From Pseudopedobacter sp035496935 (GTDB taxonomy: Bacteria; Bacteroidota; Bacteroidia; Sphingobacteriales; Sphingobacteriaceae): a DNA stretch of 64,000 nucleotides. The stretch lies in contig DATJED010000003.1 of the NCBI GenBank assembly GCA_035496935.1, forward strand, positions 1-64,000. Reading direction: 5' to 3'. Both the position numbers and the translations under genes were made by a program. This document shows, piece after piece, positions 16,891 through 25,906 of this stretch; the first letter of the stretch is position 1, and every line of letters starts with the position of its first letter. A model generated the notes under the pieces. It saw nothing but the letters and a program-made list of their open reading frames with translations, searched no databases and was not told the DNA's origin.

Positions 16891-18321
16891 TTAGATCCCA
16901 AATAAACTCTTTGGGAACTTCACCCTGCAAAGCTGATAAGCATCATCCTTAAAAGTTGTAAAATAAATAAACTCGCTTAAATCATCATAAACAACAGAAC
17001 TCTGAGAAGTGACATCATTTATTTTGGGACCTAAGTTTACCGGAGTGCTCCAATTTTTCCAAGTATCATCCAACCGGGCGCTATAATACAAATCGTCTCC
17101 TCCGTAAGAACTAAATCCGCTACTCGCAAAAAGAATCCCTTTACCATCGTTACACAATACAGGATTATACTCGTCGTTTGCGGAATTGATAGTTTTACTT
17201 AGGTTTTGAAGGAAGGAATAAGTTCCGTCTTCTTTTACTTTGGCGTAGTAAATATCCATGCCACCTTGGGTAATGTCAGATTCAATTCCCATCAAAATCA
17301 AGCTTCCGTCGGTATTGGTAGATAGGTTTGAAAAATCTTGAAGGTTGTTGTAAGCAACTATCTCCAAAGGCTTTTCTTGTATGAAATTTTCCCCGCTTTG
17401 CTTAAAAAAGTAGTAACCACACTCTTTTGAAGCTTTTTGGTACGATGCTCCGCCAACAATAAATTTATCGCCAATAATTCCTGATAAATAATTATAACTG
17501 GCGTTTTTGTTGATGCTTGCCGGCAATACTTCTAGGTTTTCAAATTTGCCGTTTACATTCTCCAAACTGTAAATTTTACTTAACCCATTTTCTTCATTTA
17601 AGCTTAAATAAAGCTTGTCTTTTGTGATTACATCAACTGAAAAAAAGTTTTTTGACGTAAAAACCACTTCTGGATTAGGTAAGTTTTCTAAATCTTTTGT
17701 GGTATTTATTTCGGCAATGATGGGCTGGTCCGAATCGGAAATCCCAATGGCATCTATTTGTTTATCACCGGTAGTCATTTTAAAATTAAAAACCACCCGT
17801 AAAGCTTTAACATTTTCAATAGGTTCGTCCAAATTGGCGTATTCAACCCCTGGTTTTAAGTTAACTTGTAGCGCTTCAGAAACTTTTCTTCTCTTTCTTC
17901 CGAAATAATATCCTCTATCTGCACCGGCTATTGATGTATTTGTTATTTTCCCTAAATCAAAACTGGTAACAGAAGTTTTGCTTCTGAACACTTCTTTATA
18001 CTTTCCATCGCCACTACCCGCTAGTACTTTTACAAAGCAACCGGTATTTAAATTCTCGAAAATCGCAATTTGCTTAACAGTTTGTAGCTTTTCAAACTCT
18101 ACCTCAATAAAATCATGTCCGTCGTTAGCATTTTTAGGCGCCCAAGCGTTCGGACTGTCACCACCTTGTGGGAAAACATCTGGCCGACCGATTACCCGGC
18201 GAGAGCTGTATTGTTTGCCCCCTAAATCTGAAGAGCTTTTTATCACTTTTGAAACCCACTGTACCTGTTGGGCGTCGGCTAAAAGTGGTATCAGTAATAA
18301 AATGGGTAAGAATTTTTTCAT
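16891..18321 (-). CDS. secreted PD40/WD40-like beta-propeller protein
   Basis: A 476-residue exported protein with a signal peptide at residues 1-17 (MKKFLPILLLIPLLADA-QQ). The N-terminal about 200 residues look like a discoidin-like beta-sandwich: QYSSRRVIGRPDVFPQGGDSPNAW, DFIEVEFEKLQTVKQIAIFE and VKALRVVFNFK. The C-terminal half carries PD40/TolB-type blades such as GMDIYYAKVKEDGTYSFLQNLSKTIN and ILFASSGFSSYGGDDLYYSA. This arrangement resembles the N-terminal part of Bacteroidota OmpA/PD40 envelope proteins, but no OmpA domain follows. Function unknown; adjacent to another secreted propeller protein on the same strand. Confidence 0.7.
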   Translation of the reverse strand: MKKFLPILLLIPLLADAQQVQWVSKVIKSSSDLGGKQYSSRRVIGRPDVFPQGGDSPNAWAPKNANDGHDFIEVEFEKLQTVKQIAIFENLNTGCFVKVLAGSGDGKYKEVFRSKTSVTSFDLGKITNTSIAGADRGYYFGRKRRKVSEALQVNLKPGVEYANLDEPIENVKALRVVFNFKMTTGDKQIDAIGISDSDQPIIAEINTTKDLENLPNPEVVFTSKNFFSVDVITKDKLYLSLNEENGLSKIYSLENVNGKFENLEVLPASINKNASYNYLSGIIGDKFIVGGASYQKASKECGYYFFKQSGENFIQEKPLEIVAYNNLQDFSNLSTNTDGSLILMGIESDITQGGMDIYYAKVKEDGTYSFLQNLSKTINSANDEYNPVLCNDGKGILFASSGFSSYGGDDLYYSARLDDTWKNWSTPVNLGPKINDVTSQSSVVYDDLSEFIYFTTFKDDAYQLCRVKFPKSLFGI

Positions 18322-18376
18322 AATTATCTGGTGTTGAGAGACTTTATGTACTTGTTATATGCAAAACCTTGCTTGT

Positions 18377-18394
18377 GTTTCGCTCAGAATGACA
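18377..18394. repeat. degenerate copy of the CGCTCAG dispersed repeat
   Basis: GTTTCGCTCAGAATGACAG resembles the half-core of the repeats at 4619-5055 and lies in the gap between the two propeller genes. Confidence 0.4.
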
Positions 18395-18406
18395 GTCTGG
18401 TTTAAC

Positions 18407-18437
18407 AAAAAACGGTTGCAACCTAAGTTGCAACCGT
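18407..18437 (-). terminator. rho-independent terminator of the PQQ-like propeller gene
   Basis: A perfect 11-base stem, ACGGTTGCAAC (18412-18422) inverted at 18427-18437 around a 4-base loop, followed on the minus strand by six T. It lies 34 bases past the stop codon of the 616-residue protein. Confidence 0.8.
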
Positions 18438-18470
18438 ACCACAAACAATTGCTACTATTAGCAATAGTCT

Positions 18471-20321
18471 TTAGTTGTTAACCTTAATTTTCTCTACTTT
18501 TTTATTTTTGAAAGCGTAGATATATTCACCGTCTTCAGATATATCAATGCCATCTCCGTAAACTGGGCTTCCGCCTTTTCCTTTCGACTCAACTGTTCCT
18601 TTAGTTTCGCCGTTATCCATATTGATACCATGGATAATGTTTTTGCTGTTTTTTTGGTTTCTTAAGAAAAAGTTTCCGTTGATATCGTACCAATAATCAA
18701 TGCCAGAAAGTTTGTCTGTAGCATAGTTTCTTGTTCCGTCGGCTTTTTTATAACTGGCTAAACCTTTTTCTGAAATTACTACTGCATTGTCTCCGTAGTC
18801 AACCACGTCAAAAGCTTTTCCTACTTTCGCACTGCTATGTTTTACATCAAAAAGTTGCTTTCCTGATGCGATATCATAAGAGTAAAACTCATCCCCATCA
18901 CCAATAAAAACCGTTTTTCCTTTATCAATAATCATATCCGTGATACGTTTATCAAATCTTTCTGATCTCCAGGCAGTAGTTCCATCTTTATCATTCAAAG
19001 CAAGCAAACTGTTTTTTTGGTTTACGTAATCGTAATAGATTTTGTAGGTTGTTGAAGTACTTGAGAAACCTGTTGAGCCCAATCCGCCACCGCTGGTTTG
19101 CTTCTCAATTTCTTGAACCTGCACTTTGCCACCAACCTGCACCAAAACTCTGTCGCCAGATTTATAGATTTTAGGCATAGAAAACGCTCCTGTTATTTTT
19201 TCTGACGCCCATAAAAGTTTGCCGGTTTGGAGGTCGTGTTTTTCTACATATTTCGTTCTGGATCTGGTAGCAAAAATCACCAAATAAACAGCGTCTTCTG
19301 TAAATAAAGGATCGGCAAGAGTACGGTATATTTTCTTTTGGCTACCGCCTTTTCCTGCCATGTTATTTAAGAAGCTATTATTGGTTTTGTCCATATCGTT
19401 CTCATACGCTACCTCCCATAATTTTTGACCACTTTTTAAGTTGAAAACCTGGATTCCATCTAACCATAAAAATATTTTATCATCTTTAACCCAAAGGTCT
19501 AAAATAGGTTTACGCGTAACCAATTCCTTTTCAATAGTTCCTCTAAAAGATGCGTCCCAAATTATTTCTCCGTTTGTTGCGTTAATTTTTAACAATTGGT
19601 TTTTAAAGCCGCTGATTAAAGCCCCTAAAGCGGTAGGTTTGTAGTTTAGCATTACAATTTCGTTTTTGCTTTTATCGTAACTATACTCCGCAACCGCTCC
19701 TTTAATCAGCTTGGTTTCCCAAACTTTTTCGCCGGTTTTAGCTTTTACTAGGTTCATCCCATCTTTTTGGGCAATTAAAAAGGCATCAAGCTCGTCAATA
19801 TATTTTACGGTTTCTATATCTTCTGTGCTGCTTCCTAAAGCTCCTCTATCTTTCGGAAGTAAATTTTGGTAGTTTTCGCTGTTCCATAATTCCTTACCGG
19901 TAGCCATGTCTATCACGGCAATTCTATCAGTGCCTAGTTTTCGGGCATCAAACAAAAATAAGTAACCGCCTTTTCCGTTTTCTTTCCAGATAGAATATTG
20001 GTATTCGCATTTGTTGGTTTTGTTGGTGGTAATGTTTTTAAAATCACCTTCCCAAATCTGTTTTCCGTTTCCGTCTAGTACAGATGCCGAATTATCATCA
20101 GTTCCTAAAACATAGCTGTCTGCATCAGAACCGGTTACAGCTAAAACAGTTGCTTTATTAGAGAATTCAGATTCCCAAACGGTTTTAAAATTCCCGGAAG
20201 TTTTGCTCCCTTTTGTGGGTAACATGCTTCCCATTTTTTCTTTTAGTTTGCCAAATTGTGCATTGGCCGCAAACCCGCCACTAACCAGTAGCAGAGAAAG
20301 CGCAATAATTTTTTTGTTCAT
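18471..20321 (-). CDS. secreted PQQ-like beta-propeller repeat protein
   Basis: A 616-residue exported protein: signal peptide 1-21 (MNKKIIALSLLLVSGGFAANA-Q), then repeated blades with the PQQ-propeller pattern, for example VLDGNGKQIWEG, IDMATGKELWNSE, VKAKTGEKVWET, INATNGEIIWDA, FNLKSGQKLWEV, HDLQTGKLLWAS, LNDKDGTTAWRS and YDIASGKQLFDV. The tryptophan-docking rhythm is typical of BamB-like and dehydrogenase propellers, but no PQQ-binding catalytic residues are evident, so it is probably a scaffold or sensor in the envelope. It follows a short secreted protein whose gene has an identical start-codon leader, and it ends at a strong terminator. Confidence 0.8.
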   Translation of the reverse strand: MNKKIIALSLLLVSGGFAANAQFGKLKEKMGSMLPTKGSKTSGNFKTVWESEFSNKATVLAVTGSDADSYVLGTDDNSASVLDGNGKQIWEGDFKNITTNKTNKCEYQYSIWKENGKGGYLFLFDARKLGTDRIAVIDMATGKELWNSENYQNLLPKDRGALGSSTEDIETVKYIDELDAFLIAQKDGMNLVKAKTGEKVWETKLIKGAVAEYSYDKSKNEIVMLNYKPTALGALISGFKNQLLKINATNGEIIWDASFRGTIEKELVTRKPILDLWVKDDKIFLWLDGIQVFNLKSGQKLWEVAYENDMDKTNNSFLNNMAGKGGSQKKIYRTLADPLFTEDAVYLVIFATRSRTKYVEKHDLQTGKLLWASEKITGAFSMPKIYKSGDRVLVQVGGKVQVQEIEKQTSGGGLGSTGFSSTSTTYKIYYDYVNQKNSLLALNDKDGTTAWRSERFDKRITDMIIDKGKTVFIGDGDEFYSYDIASGKQLFDVKHSSAKVGKAFDVVDYGDNAVVISEKGLASYKKADGTRNYATDKLSGIDYWYDINGNFFLRNQKNSKNIIHGINMDNGETKGTVESKGKGGSPVYGDGIDISEDGEYIYAFKNKKVEKIKVNN

Positions 20322-20344
20322 GGTTTGGTTTGTTGTTGATTTTT

Positions 20345-20725
20345 CTATAATTGAATTGTTTGTCGGATTTTATATTTCTGTTGTTTGGGAAGCTTGAAAT
20401 TGAACTTGTAGCTCAATAAATAATCTGATAAAAACTCGAAGAAATCATTGTTTTTGATGTCAGAATCTACCTTAAAGAAGGTGGCTATTTTACCGTTTGT
20501 TACCACAGATATATCGGTAACTATATAGCCGGTAACTGTTGCAAACTTTTTGCTTTTCTTTTTTAGGAACGCTTCGCTTTTAAAGGCCGCTTCTACTTCT
20601 TTGCTTACTTCTTCCTGCACTTGTTCTTCATCTGTAAGCGTGGCTCTTTTTTGAGCGGAGACATTTAAACCCGCCGACAGTATAAAAAAGAGTAAAAATA
20701 CGCTGAGTAAAGTTTTTTTGTTCAT
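20345..20725 (-). CDS. small secreted protein, unknown function
   Basis: A 126-residue exported protein with a signal peptide 1-24 (MNKKTLLSVFLLFFILSAGLNVSA-Q). The mature part starts with a charged helix (DEEQVQEEVSKEVEAAFKSEAFLKKKSKK), followed by beta-rich TVTGYIVTDISVVTNGKIATFFKVD and a C-terminal DYLLSYKFNFKLPKQQKYKIRQ, which loosely resembles a TonB-box/energy-transducer C-terminal segment but is too weak to name. The 13 residues upstream in frame are not signal-like, so the start is placed at MNKK. It lies 23 bases upstream of the propeller gene, probably in one operon. Confidence 0.65.
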   Translation of the reverse strand: MNKKTLLSVFLLFFILSAGLNVSAQKRATLTDEEQVQEEVSKEVEAAFKSEAFLKKKSKKFATVTGYIVTDISVVTNGKIATFFKVDSDIKNNDFFEFLSDYLLSYKFNFKLPKQQKYKIRQTIQL

Positions 20726-20937
20726 GGTTTGGTTTTTACGTAAAAGTACTGTTACACAAACCAATGTGAAATACGTATTTCTGCGTATTTTTATATACCC
20801 AGAAGTACGTATTAATTTAAGCTATAAACAAAAGATAGTTGTTAAACCTAATAATGATTATAAATTCAATATTAAAATGTTAAGACTTCAAAATGCCTAT
20901 GAACGTTTGTTTAAAAACATTATCTTGGTTTAACATT

Positions 20938-20970
20938 CTGCTTCGAAAATCCAAAAGGATTTTGAAGCAG
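20938..20970. repeat. long hairpin in the leader of the histidine kinase gene
   Basis: CTGCTTCGAAAATCC (20938-20952) is inverted at 20957-20970 with a 4-base AAAA loop and one bulged G, a stem of about 14 pairs. It sits 22 bases before the chosen kinase ATG, so it would fold in the mRNA leader. No T-run follows directly, so it does not look like a plain terminator. Confidence 0.7.
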
Positions 20971-20991
20971 CCAATCCGTTACAATGCACAT

Positions 20992-22320
20992 ATGCTAAGT
21001 AAAACCATCGTATCGATTTGGAATAGCTTAATTGGCGATAAGGAAATATTTTCTTTAGAAGTACGAATTTTCCATTGCGTATGTATTTTATTGTTATTAG
21101 GCGCATTTGTAAGTGCTCCTTTAAATGGATTGTTAATCAGCTCTCTTCTTGCCTGGTTTATGTTGGGAGTATTCTTTTTGCTACTTTTTATCTTTTATCT
21201 GTCCCGATATAAGAGAAAAGCCAAACAGGCTATTATACTTTCGCAGATAGCGTATTACGTTTTACTATCGATAAACTATTACTATAACTCCGGCAGCGAA
21301 GGCCCAACAATTGTAATTTTTATTCTAGCGCTGATATTTACGGTTATCACCGTTTCTAAAAAATATTATTGGCTTTGGATACCGCTTAATATTGGACTGG
21401 TCCTGTTTTTATTTTCATTAGAAAGCAGTGGTATCATAGCTATAAAAAATAGTTATCACGATGATTTAAGCCGTTTGGCAGATTTTTCTTACTCATACCT
21501 AACTATTGCTATAATTGTGGTTTTTGTTTTAATTTATATCAGAGATGCTTATAATCAGGAAAGAAAACTTACTGCAAAAAAAACCGAACAGCTTGCAAAA
21601 AGTAATGAGACTAAAAATAAGTTGCTTTCCATCGTAGCACATGACCTTAAAGATCCATTAATTTCTATACAAGGTTTTTTAGAGTTGCTTACCGAGTACG
21701 ATTTATCTGCTACAGAAAAAGATAAGTTGGAAAAAGAACTTTTACAACGTACCAATAATGCGGTACAGATGTTAAACAACATCCTTACTTGGTCCAAAAG
21801 TCAAATGGAGGGCACAAAAGCTAATTTAATACCAACATTGCTTTTTAACAGCTTATCAAAAACTTTAGCCATAACAAAAGGAATAGCTACTGATAAAGGA
21901 ATAGATTTGGTCCATAATTTAGATAACGAAATTTGTGTGCAAGCTGATCCGGATATGTTACAGCTAATTATGCGAAACCTGATTATAAATGCAATTAAGT
22001 TTTCGCATCCCGGAGGAACAATAACCATAAATGCATCAAAAACACATGACACTTGCACTATTTCTGTTAAAGACGAAGGCGTTGGAATCCCCGTTGAAAA
22101 GCAATCAGAAATTTTTTCTTTAGGAAAAGGAGTGACTTATGGTACTGGTAAAGAAAAAGGTGCGGGTTTAGGCCTAACCCTATGTAAAAACTATATTGAG
22201 CAGCAAGGCGGCAAAATTTACCTAACTAGTGAAACTGGAACCGGCACTACTTTTTTTATTACGCTTAATTTATCCTCACAATTTAGTACGCAAACAAGAG
22301 AGGTTACAGAAGAAATATAG
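20992..22320 (+). CDS. membrane sensor histidine kinase (orphan)
   Basis: A 442-residue sensor kinase. Six hydrophobic segments fall between residues 25 and 190 with no large periplasmic loop, followed by a short coiled coil (EQLAKSNETKNKL). The HisKA H-box is SIVAHDLKDPL with the phospho-accepting His at about 217; then come the N-box NLIINAIKFSHPGG, G1 VKDEGVGIPVEKQ, and G2 GAGLGLTLCKNYIEQQGG with STSETGTGTTF-like end. Residues upstream of MLSKTIVS in frame overlap a strong hairpin and are not conserved-looking, so the start is placed at 20992. No response regulator is adjacent and no receiver domain is fused. The 7TM-like input region suggests sensing within or near the membrane; signal unknown. 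Confidence 0.88.
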   Translation: MLSKTIVSIWNSLIGDKEIFSLEVRIFHCVCILLLLGAFVSAPLNGLLISSLLAWFMLGVFFLLLFIFYLSRYKRKAKQAIILSQIAYYVLLSINYYYNSGSEGPTIVIFILALIFTVITVSKKYYWLWIPLNIGLVLFLFSLESSGIIAIKNSYHDDLSRLADFSYSYLTIAIIVVFVLIYIRDAYNQERKLTAKKTEQLAKSNETKNKLLSIVAHDLKDPLISIQGFLELLTEYDLSATEKDKLEKELLQRTNNAVQMLNNILTWSKSQMEGTKANLIPTLLFNSLSKTLAITKGIATDKGIDLVHNLDNEICVQADPDMLQLIMRNLIINAIKFSHPGGTITINASKTHDTCTISVKDEGVGIPVEKQSEIFSLGKGVTYGTGKEKGAGLGLTLCKNYIEQQGGKIYLTSETGTGTTFFITLNLSSQFSTQTREVTEEI

Positions 22321-22359
22321 TTACAGGAGCTTTAATTCATATATCGATAATAAATACCT

Positions 22360-23352
22360 TTACAAGCCCAACCTTGCTGAAATCTCCAACATCCTTTCTA
22401 TTGGCAACCTCGCTCTATCTATAATTTCACGTGGAACGTCAATCTCCGGCTGTTCGTTTTTTAAACATAAATACAACTTTTCTAAAGTATTGCGTTTCAT
22501 GTGAGGACAATCATTACAGGCACAGCTATTATTTGGTGGTGCAGGAATAAAAGTTTTATCAGGATTGGATTTTTCCATTTGGTGGATAATCCCAGATTCT
22601 GTGGCTACGATAAACTCTTTTGCTTCGCTTTTTATAGTGTAGTTTAATAAACCGGTGGTGGAACCCACATAATCGGCCATTTCTAAAACAGCTTCTTCAC
22701 ATTCTGGATGTGCTAAAAATTTGGCTTCGGGATGGCGCTGTTTTAACTTGGTAATCTTTTCTCGGGCGAAAATCTCATGCACCATACAGGCCCCGTTCCA
22801 TAAAACCATATCTCGTCCTGTTTTCTTCATTACATAAGCACCCAGGTTTTTATCAGGACCAAAGATTATTTTTTGGTCCGCAGGCAAACTGTTCACAATC
22901 TGTACAGCATTGCTTGATGTACATACTATATCACTTAAAGCTTTAAGCTCTGCAGTACAGTTTACATAAGTAATCACTAGATGATCAGGATATTTTTCCT
23001 TGAACTTTTTAAACAAATGCGGCGGACAGCTGTCAGATAAAGAACAGCCTGCTTTAGCATCTGGCAATAGCACTTTTTTGTCTGGCGATAAAATCTTAGC
23101 CGTTTCCGCCATAAAATGCACACCAGCAAATACTATCATGCTGGCATCGGTTTTAGCAGCTTCTTGCGATAAACCTAAGCTATCACCAATATAATCTGCA
23201 ATATCTTGTATATCAGCTTCCTGATAATAATGCGCTAATATAACAGCATTCTTTTCTTTTTTTAACCTGTCTATCTCCGCAAACAGATCTAAGGTTGGGT
23301 CGATTGGTTCATCAACAAAACCTTTTAAATTTATTTCTTCTGCAATATTCAT
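22360..23352 (-). CDS. nadA: Quinolinate synthase A
   Basis: Condenses iminoaspartate with dihydroxyacetone phosphate to quinolinate, second step of de novo NAD synthesis. The 330-residue protein has AVILAHYYQEADIQDIADYIGDSL, the three [4Fe-4S] cysteines in DAKAGCSLSDSC, NGACMVHE and CACNDCPHM, and the repeated TYVNCTAELKA, CTSSNAV and HPECE blocks. The in-frame extension to 23409 is unlike the family; MNIAEEINLKG is chosen, preceded by a TACATTTG promoter-like element. It is divergent from nadB with 447 bases between them, giving iminoaspartate production and use at one locus. A parS-like palindrome lies inside its 3' coding part. Confidence 0.96.
   Translation of the reverse strand: MNIAEEINLKGFVDEPIDPTLDLFAEIDRLKKEKNAVILAHYYQEADIQDIADYIGDSLGLSQEAAKTDASMIVFAGVHFMAETAKILSPDKKVLLPDAKAGCSLSDSCPPHLFKKFKEKYPDHLVITYVNCTAELKALSDIVCTSSNAVQIVNSLPADQKIIFGPDKNLGAYVMKKTGRDMVLWNGACMVHEIFAREKITKLKQRHPEAKFLAHPECEEAVLEMADYVGSTTGLLNYTIKSEAKEFIVATESGIIHQMEKSNPDKTFIPAPPNNSCACNDCPHMKRNTLEKLYLCLKNEQPEIDVPREIIDRARLPIERMLEISARLGL
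22423..22438. promoter_or_regulatory. parS-like ParB site inside nadA
   Basis: AATTTCACGTGGAACG matches 13 of 16 bases of the general bacterial parS (TGTTTCACGTGGAACA in this orientation), with the central CACGTG and 13 consecutive core bases intact. It encodes DVPRE of NadA on the minus strand. Coding-region parS sites are well known in other bacteria. Confidence 0.5.
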
Positions 23353-23799
23353 TTCGATGTTCAAATGTATAAAATCAAAATTTAGCTTTTTCCACTTTCC
23401 CAATAACAAACAATTTTTTTTATAAAGAAGAATTATTATTTATTAGTGTGTTAATATGGTGTAAAAATTGAAGAGCTTTTTTTTTGATATATGAGTATTA
23501 AAAATATGTTAACAATTTATTAACATTTAGGTAACTGTATTTTATTGAATATCAGTAAATTTAGAATTAACAACTTAAATTTTATAATTTTTTACCGTTA
23601 ATGATTTAAAAAATATAAACGTTGATTAAGTTGGATTTTTGTGTCGAGTAAAATATTAAATATTTATTTTATTGTAGCAAAAGTCGTGGTTCTCCACAAT
23701 ATTTAAAACTTTTCACTATTTGTTTACACAAAATTAACACCTTTATATAGTTTATTAACACTTATAATTAATTACTGATAAGTATATCATTTTAAATAG
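23353..23799. other. 447-base AT-rich divergent nadA-nadB promoter region
   Basis: No ORF of note. The stretch is very AT-rich with recurrent TTATTAACA-like words (near 23515, 23750 and 23755). A TACATTTG element at 23362-23369 on the minus strand is a plausible nadA -7 site 10-17 bases before its ATG. No clear NadR/NrtR or other operator palindrome and no recognised riboswitch was seen. Confidence 0.55.
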
Positions 23800-25389
23800 A
23801 TGAAAAATGTTGATTACCTAGTAATAGGATCTGGTATAGCGGGTTTAAGTTTTGCACTTAAGGCCGCAAAACATGGTAAAGTTCTGATAGTTACAAAATC
23901 CAATGAAGATGAATCGAACACTAAGTATGCACAAGGCGGTGTTGCTGTAGTTGTGGATAAAGTTGGGGATTCCTTTGAAAAGCATATTTCTGATACTTTA
24001 ATTGCTGGTGATGGTTTATGCCATAAAGATATTGTAGAGATCGTTGTTAAGGAAGGGCCGGACAGAATTAATGAAATTATAAAATACGGAACCCAATTTG
24101 ATAAAGACGAAGGCGGTTTTTACGATTTGGGTAGGGAAGGGGGACACTCTGAAAATAGAGTACTCCATTATAAAGATGTAACCGGTTTTGAAATTGAGCG
24201 GGCCTTGTTGCATGAAATTCATGAAAACCCGAATATTGAGATTTTAACGCATTATTTTGTTGTTGATCTGATAACGCAACACCATTTAGGTGAGTACGTT
24301 ACTCGCCGTTCAGAAAATATTAAATGTTTTGGAGCTTACGCTTTTGATACCAAAACACATAAGGTTGATAAGTTTTTAGCAAAAGTTACTTTGTTGGCCG
24401 CCGGTGGTGCAGGGCATATTTACAGTTCGACAACAAATCCGGTTATCGCTACCGGTGATGGTGTTGCAATGGCTTATCGGGCGAAGGCCAGAATAAGGAA
24501 TATGGAATTTATGCAGTTTCATCCTACTGCGTTATATAATCCTGGCGAGTATCCTTCTTTTTTAATTTCTGAGGCTGTCCGTGGTTTTGGTGGCGTTTTA
24601 AAGAGAGCAAACGGCGAGGAGTTTATGTACGAGTATGATGAACGTGGTTCTTTGGCTCCGCGTGATATTGTTGCCCGGGCAATTGACAATGAGATGAAGA
24701 AATCGGGTCATGATTTTGTTTATTTAGATATAAGACATCGAAAAAAAGAGGATATTCTTTCTCATTTCCCTAATATATATGCTAAATGTTTGTCTATTGG
24801 TTTAGATATGACTAAGGATTTGATTCCGGTTACGCCTGCCTGCCACTATATGTGCGGGGGTGTAATGGTTGATGAAAATGGACAATCGTCTTTAGAAGGT
24901 TTATATGCTTGCGGAGAAGTTTCTTCAACAGGTTTACATGGTGCTAACCGTTTGGCATCCAATTCTTTATTAGAGGCTTTGGTTTTTGCGCACAGAAGCT
25001 ATCTTTCATCAAAGGATAAACTGAAAGATTTGCATATTCCGGAGGGTATTCCAGATTGGAATGATAAGGATACGCAACTCTCTAACGAAGATATTTTGGT
25101 GACACACAATATCCGCGAAATGCAGAAAATGATGAGCGATTATGTTGGTATTGTACGATCTGATTTTAGATTAGAACGAGCCATGCGGAGGTTACGTTTG
25201 TTATACGAAGAAACAGAGGATTTCTATAGAAAAACCAAGCTATCAGTTAAATTATGCGAATTAAGGAATTTAATTGAAGTTTCTTACGTGGTAATAAAAT
25301 CTGCAAGTGAACGTAAGGAAAGCAGAGGGTTGCATTATACCACAGATTATCCAAATCATTTAAGTGAATTAAAAGACACCATACTATAA
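23800..25389 (+). CDS. nadB: L-aspartate oxidase
   Basis: FAD enzyme oxidising L-aspartate to iminoaspartate, the substrate of NadA. The 529-residue protein shows the dinucleotide motif VIGSGIAGLSFAL (8-20), NTKYAQGGVAVV, GREGGHSENRVLHYKDVTG, AAGGAGHIYSSTTNP, EFMQFHPTALY, the flavin/substrate segment CHYMCGGVMVDENGQSSLEGLYACGE and HGANRLASNSLLEALVF, and a C-terminal helical domain. All match NadB and not succinate dehydrogenase. The gamma carbonic anhydrase gene begins one base after its stop codon. Confidence 0.96.
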   Translation: MKNVDYLVIGSGIAGLSFALKAAKHGKVLIVTKSNEDESNTKYAQGGVAVVVDKVGDSFEKHISDTLIAGDGLCHKDIVEIVVKEGPDRINEIIKYGTQFDKDEGGFYDLGREGGHSENRVLHYKDVTGFEIERALLHEIHENPNIEILTHYFVVDLITQHHLGEYVTRRSENIKCFGAYAFDTKTHKVDKFLAKVTLLAAGGAGHIYSSTTNPVIATGDGVAMAYRAKARIRNMEFMQFHPTALYNPGEYPSFLISEAVRGFGGVLKRANGEEFMYEYDERGSLAPRDIVARAIDNEMKKSGHDFVYLDIRHRKKEDILSHFPNIYAKCLSIGLDMTKDLIPVTPACHYMCGGVMVDENGQSSLEGLYACGEVSSTGLHGANRLASNSLLEALVFAHRSYLSSKDKLKDLHIPEGIPDWNDKDTQLSNEDILVTHNIREMQKMMSDYVGIVRSDFRLERAMRRLRLLYEETEDFYRKTKLSVKLCELRNLIEVSYVVIKSASERKESRGLHYTTDYPNHLSELKDTIL

Positions 25390-25390
25390 T

Positions 25391-25900
25391 ATGCCCCTAA
25401 TACTTCCAGTTAAAGATAAATTGCCCATTTGGGGTGAAGAGTGTTTTATTGCTGACAACGCGACTATTGTTGGTGATGTAACTATGGGGCATCATTGCTC
25501 TGTGTGGTTTAATGCTGTTATCCGAGGAGACGTAAATAGCATAACCATAGGCGATTACACTAACATTCAGGACGGAACGGTTATCCACGCAACCTATTTA
25601 AAAGCAGCTACAACAATTGGTAGTTACGTTTCCATAGGCCATAACGCTTTGGTGCATGGTTGTACTTTACAAAATCACGTTTTGGTTGGGATGGGGGCAA
25701 TTGTAATGGATCATGCGGTTGTGGAAGAGTTTTGCATTATTGCCGCCGGAGCGGTGGTTTTAGAAAATACCATTTGCGAGAATGGCTATTTGTACGCCGG
25801 TATTCCGGCAAAAAAAATAAAGCCTATTACCGATGAACAAAGAGAAATGCTGAAAAAGCTTCCACATAATTATGTGATGTATGCGGGGTGGTTTGAGTAA
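25391..25900 (+). CDS. gamma carbonic anhydrase family protein
   Basis: A 169-residue left-handed beta-helix protein: FIADNATIVGDVTMGHHCSVWFNAVIRGDVNSITIGDYTNIQDG carries the conserved R and D/Q residues. The three zinc-ligand histidines are in TVIHATY and SIGHNALVHGC. YAGIPAKKIKPI ends the helix. Family members include Cam/CaiE/YrdA; many lack measurable carbonic anhydrase activity, so a hydratase role is only probable. It starts one base after nadB and is likely cotranscribed. Its right end is 6 bases from the convergent FMN reductase gene. Confidence 0.9.
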   Translation: MPLILPVKDKLPIWGEECFIADNATIVGDVTMGHHCSVWFNAVIRGDVNSITIGDYTNIQDGTVIHATYLKAATTIGSYVSIGHNALVHGCTLQNHVLVGMGAIVMDHAVVEEFCIIAAGAVVLENTICENGYLYAGIPAKKIKPITDEQREMLKKLPHNYVMYAGWFE

Positions 25901-25906
25901 CGAAAT

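Noticed and set aside
20718..20933. A 71-codon plus-strand ORF before the histidine kinase.
   Set aside because: It has no domain or signal features, covers the upstream region of the divergent secreted-protein gene, and is followed by the hairpin; treated as leader or intergenic DNA.
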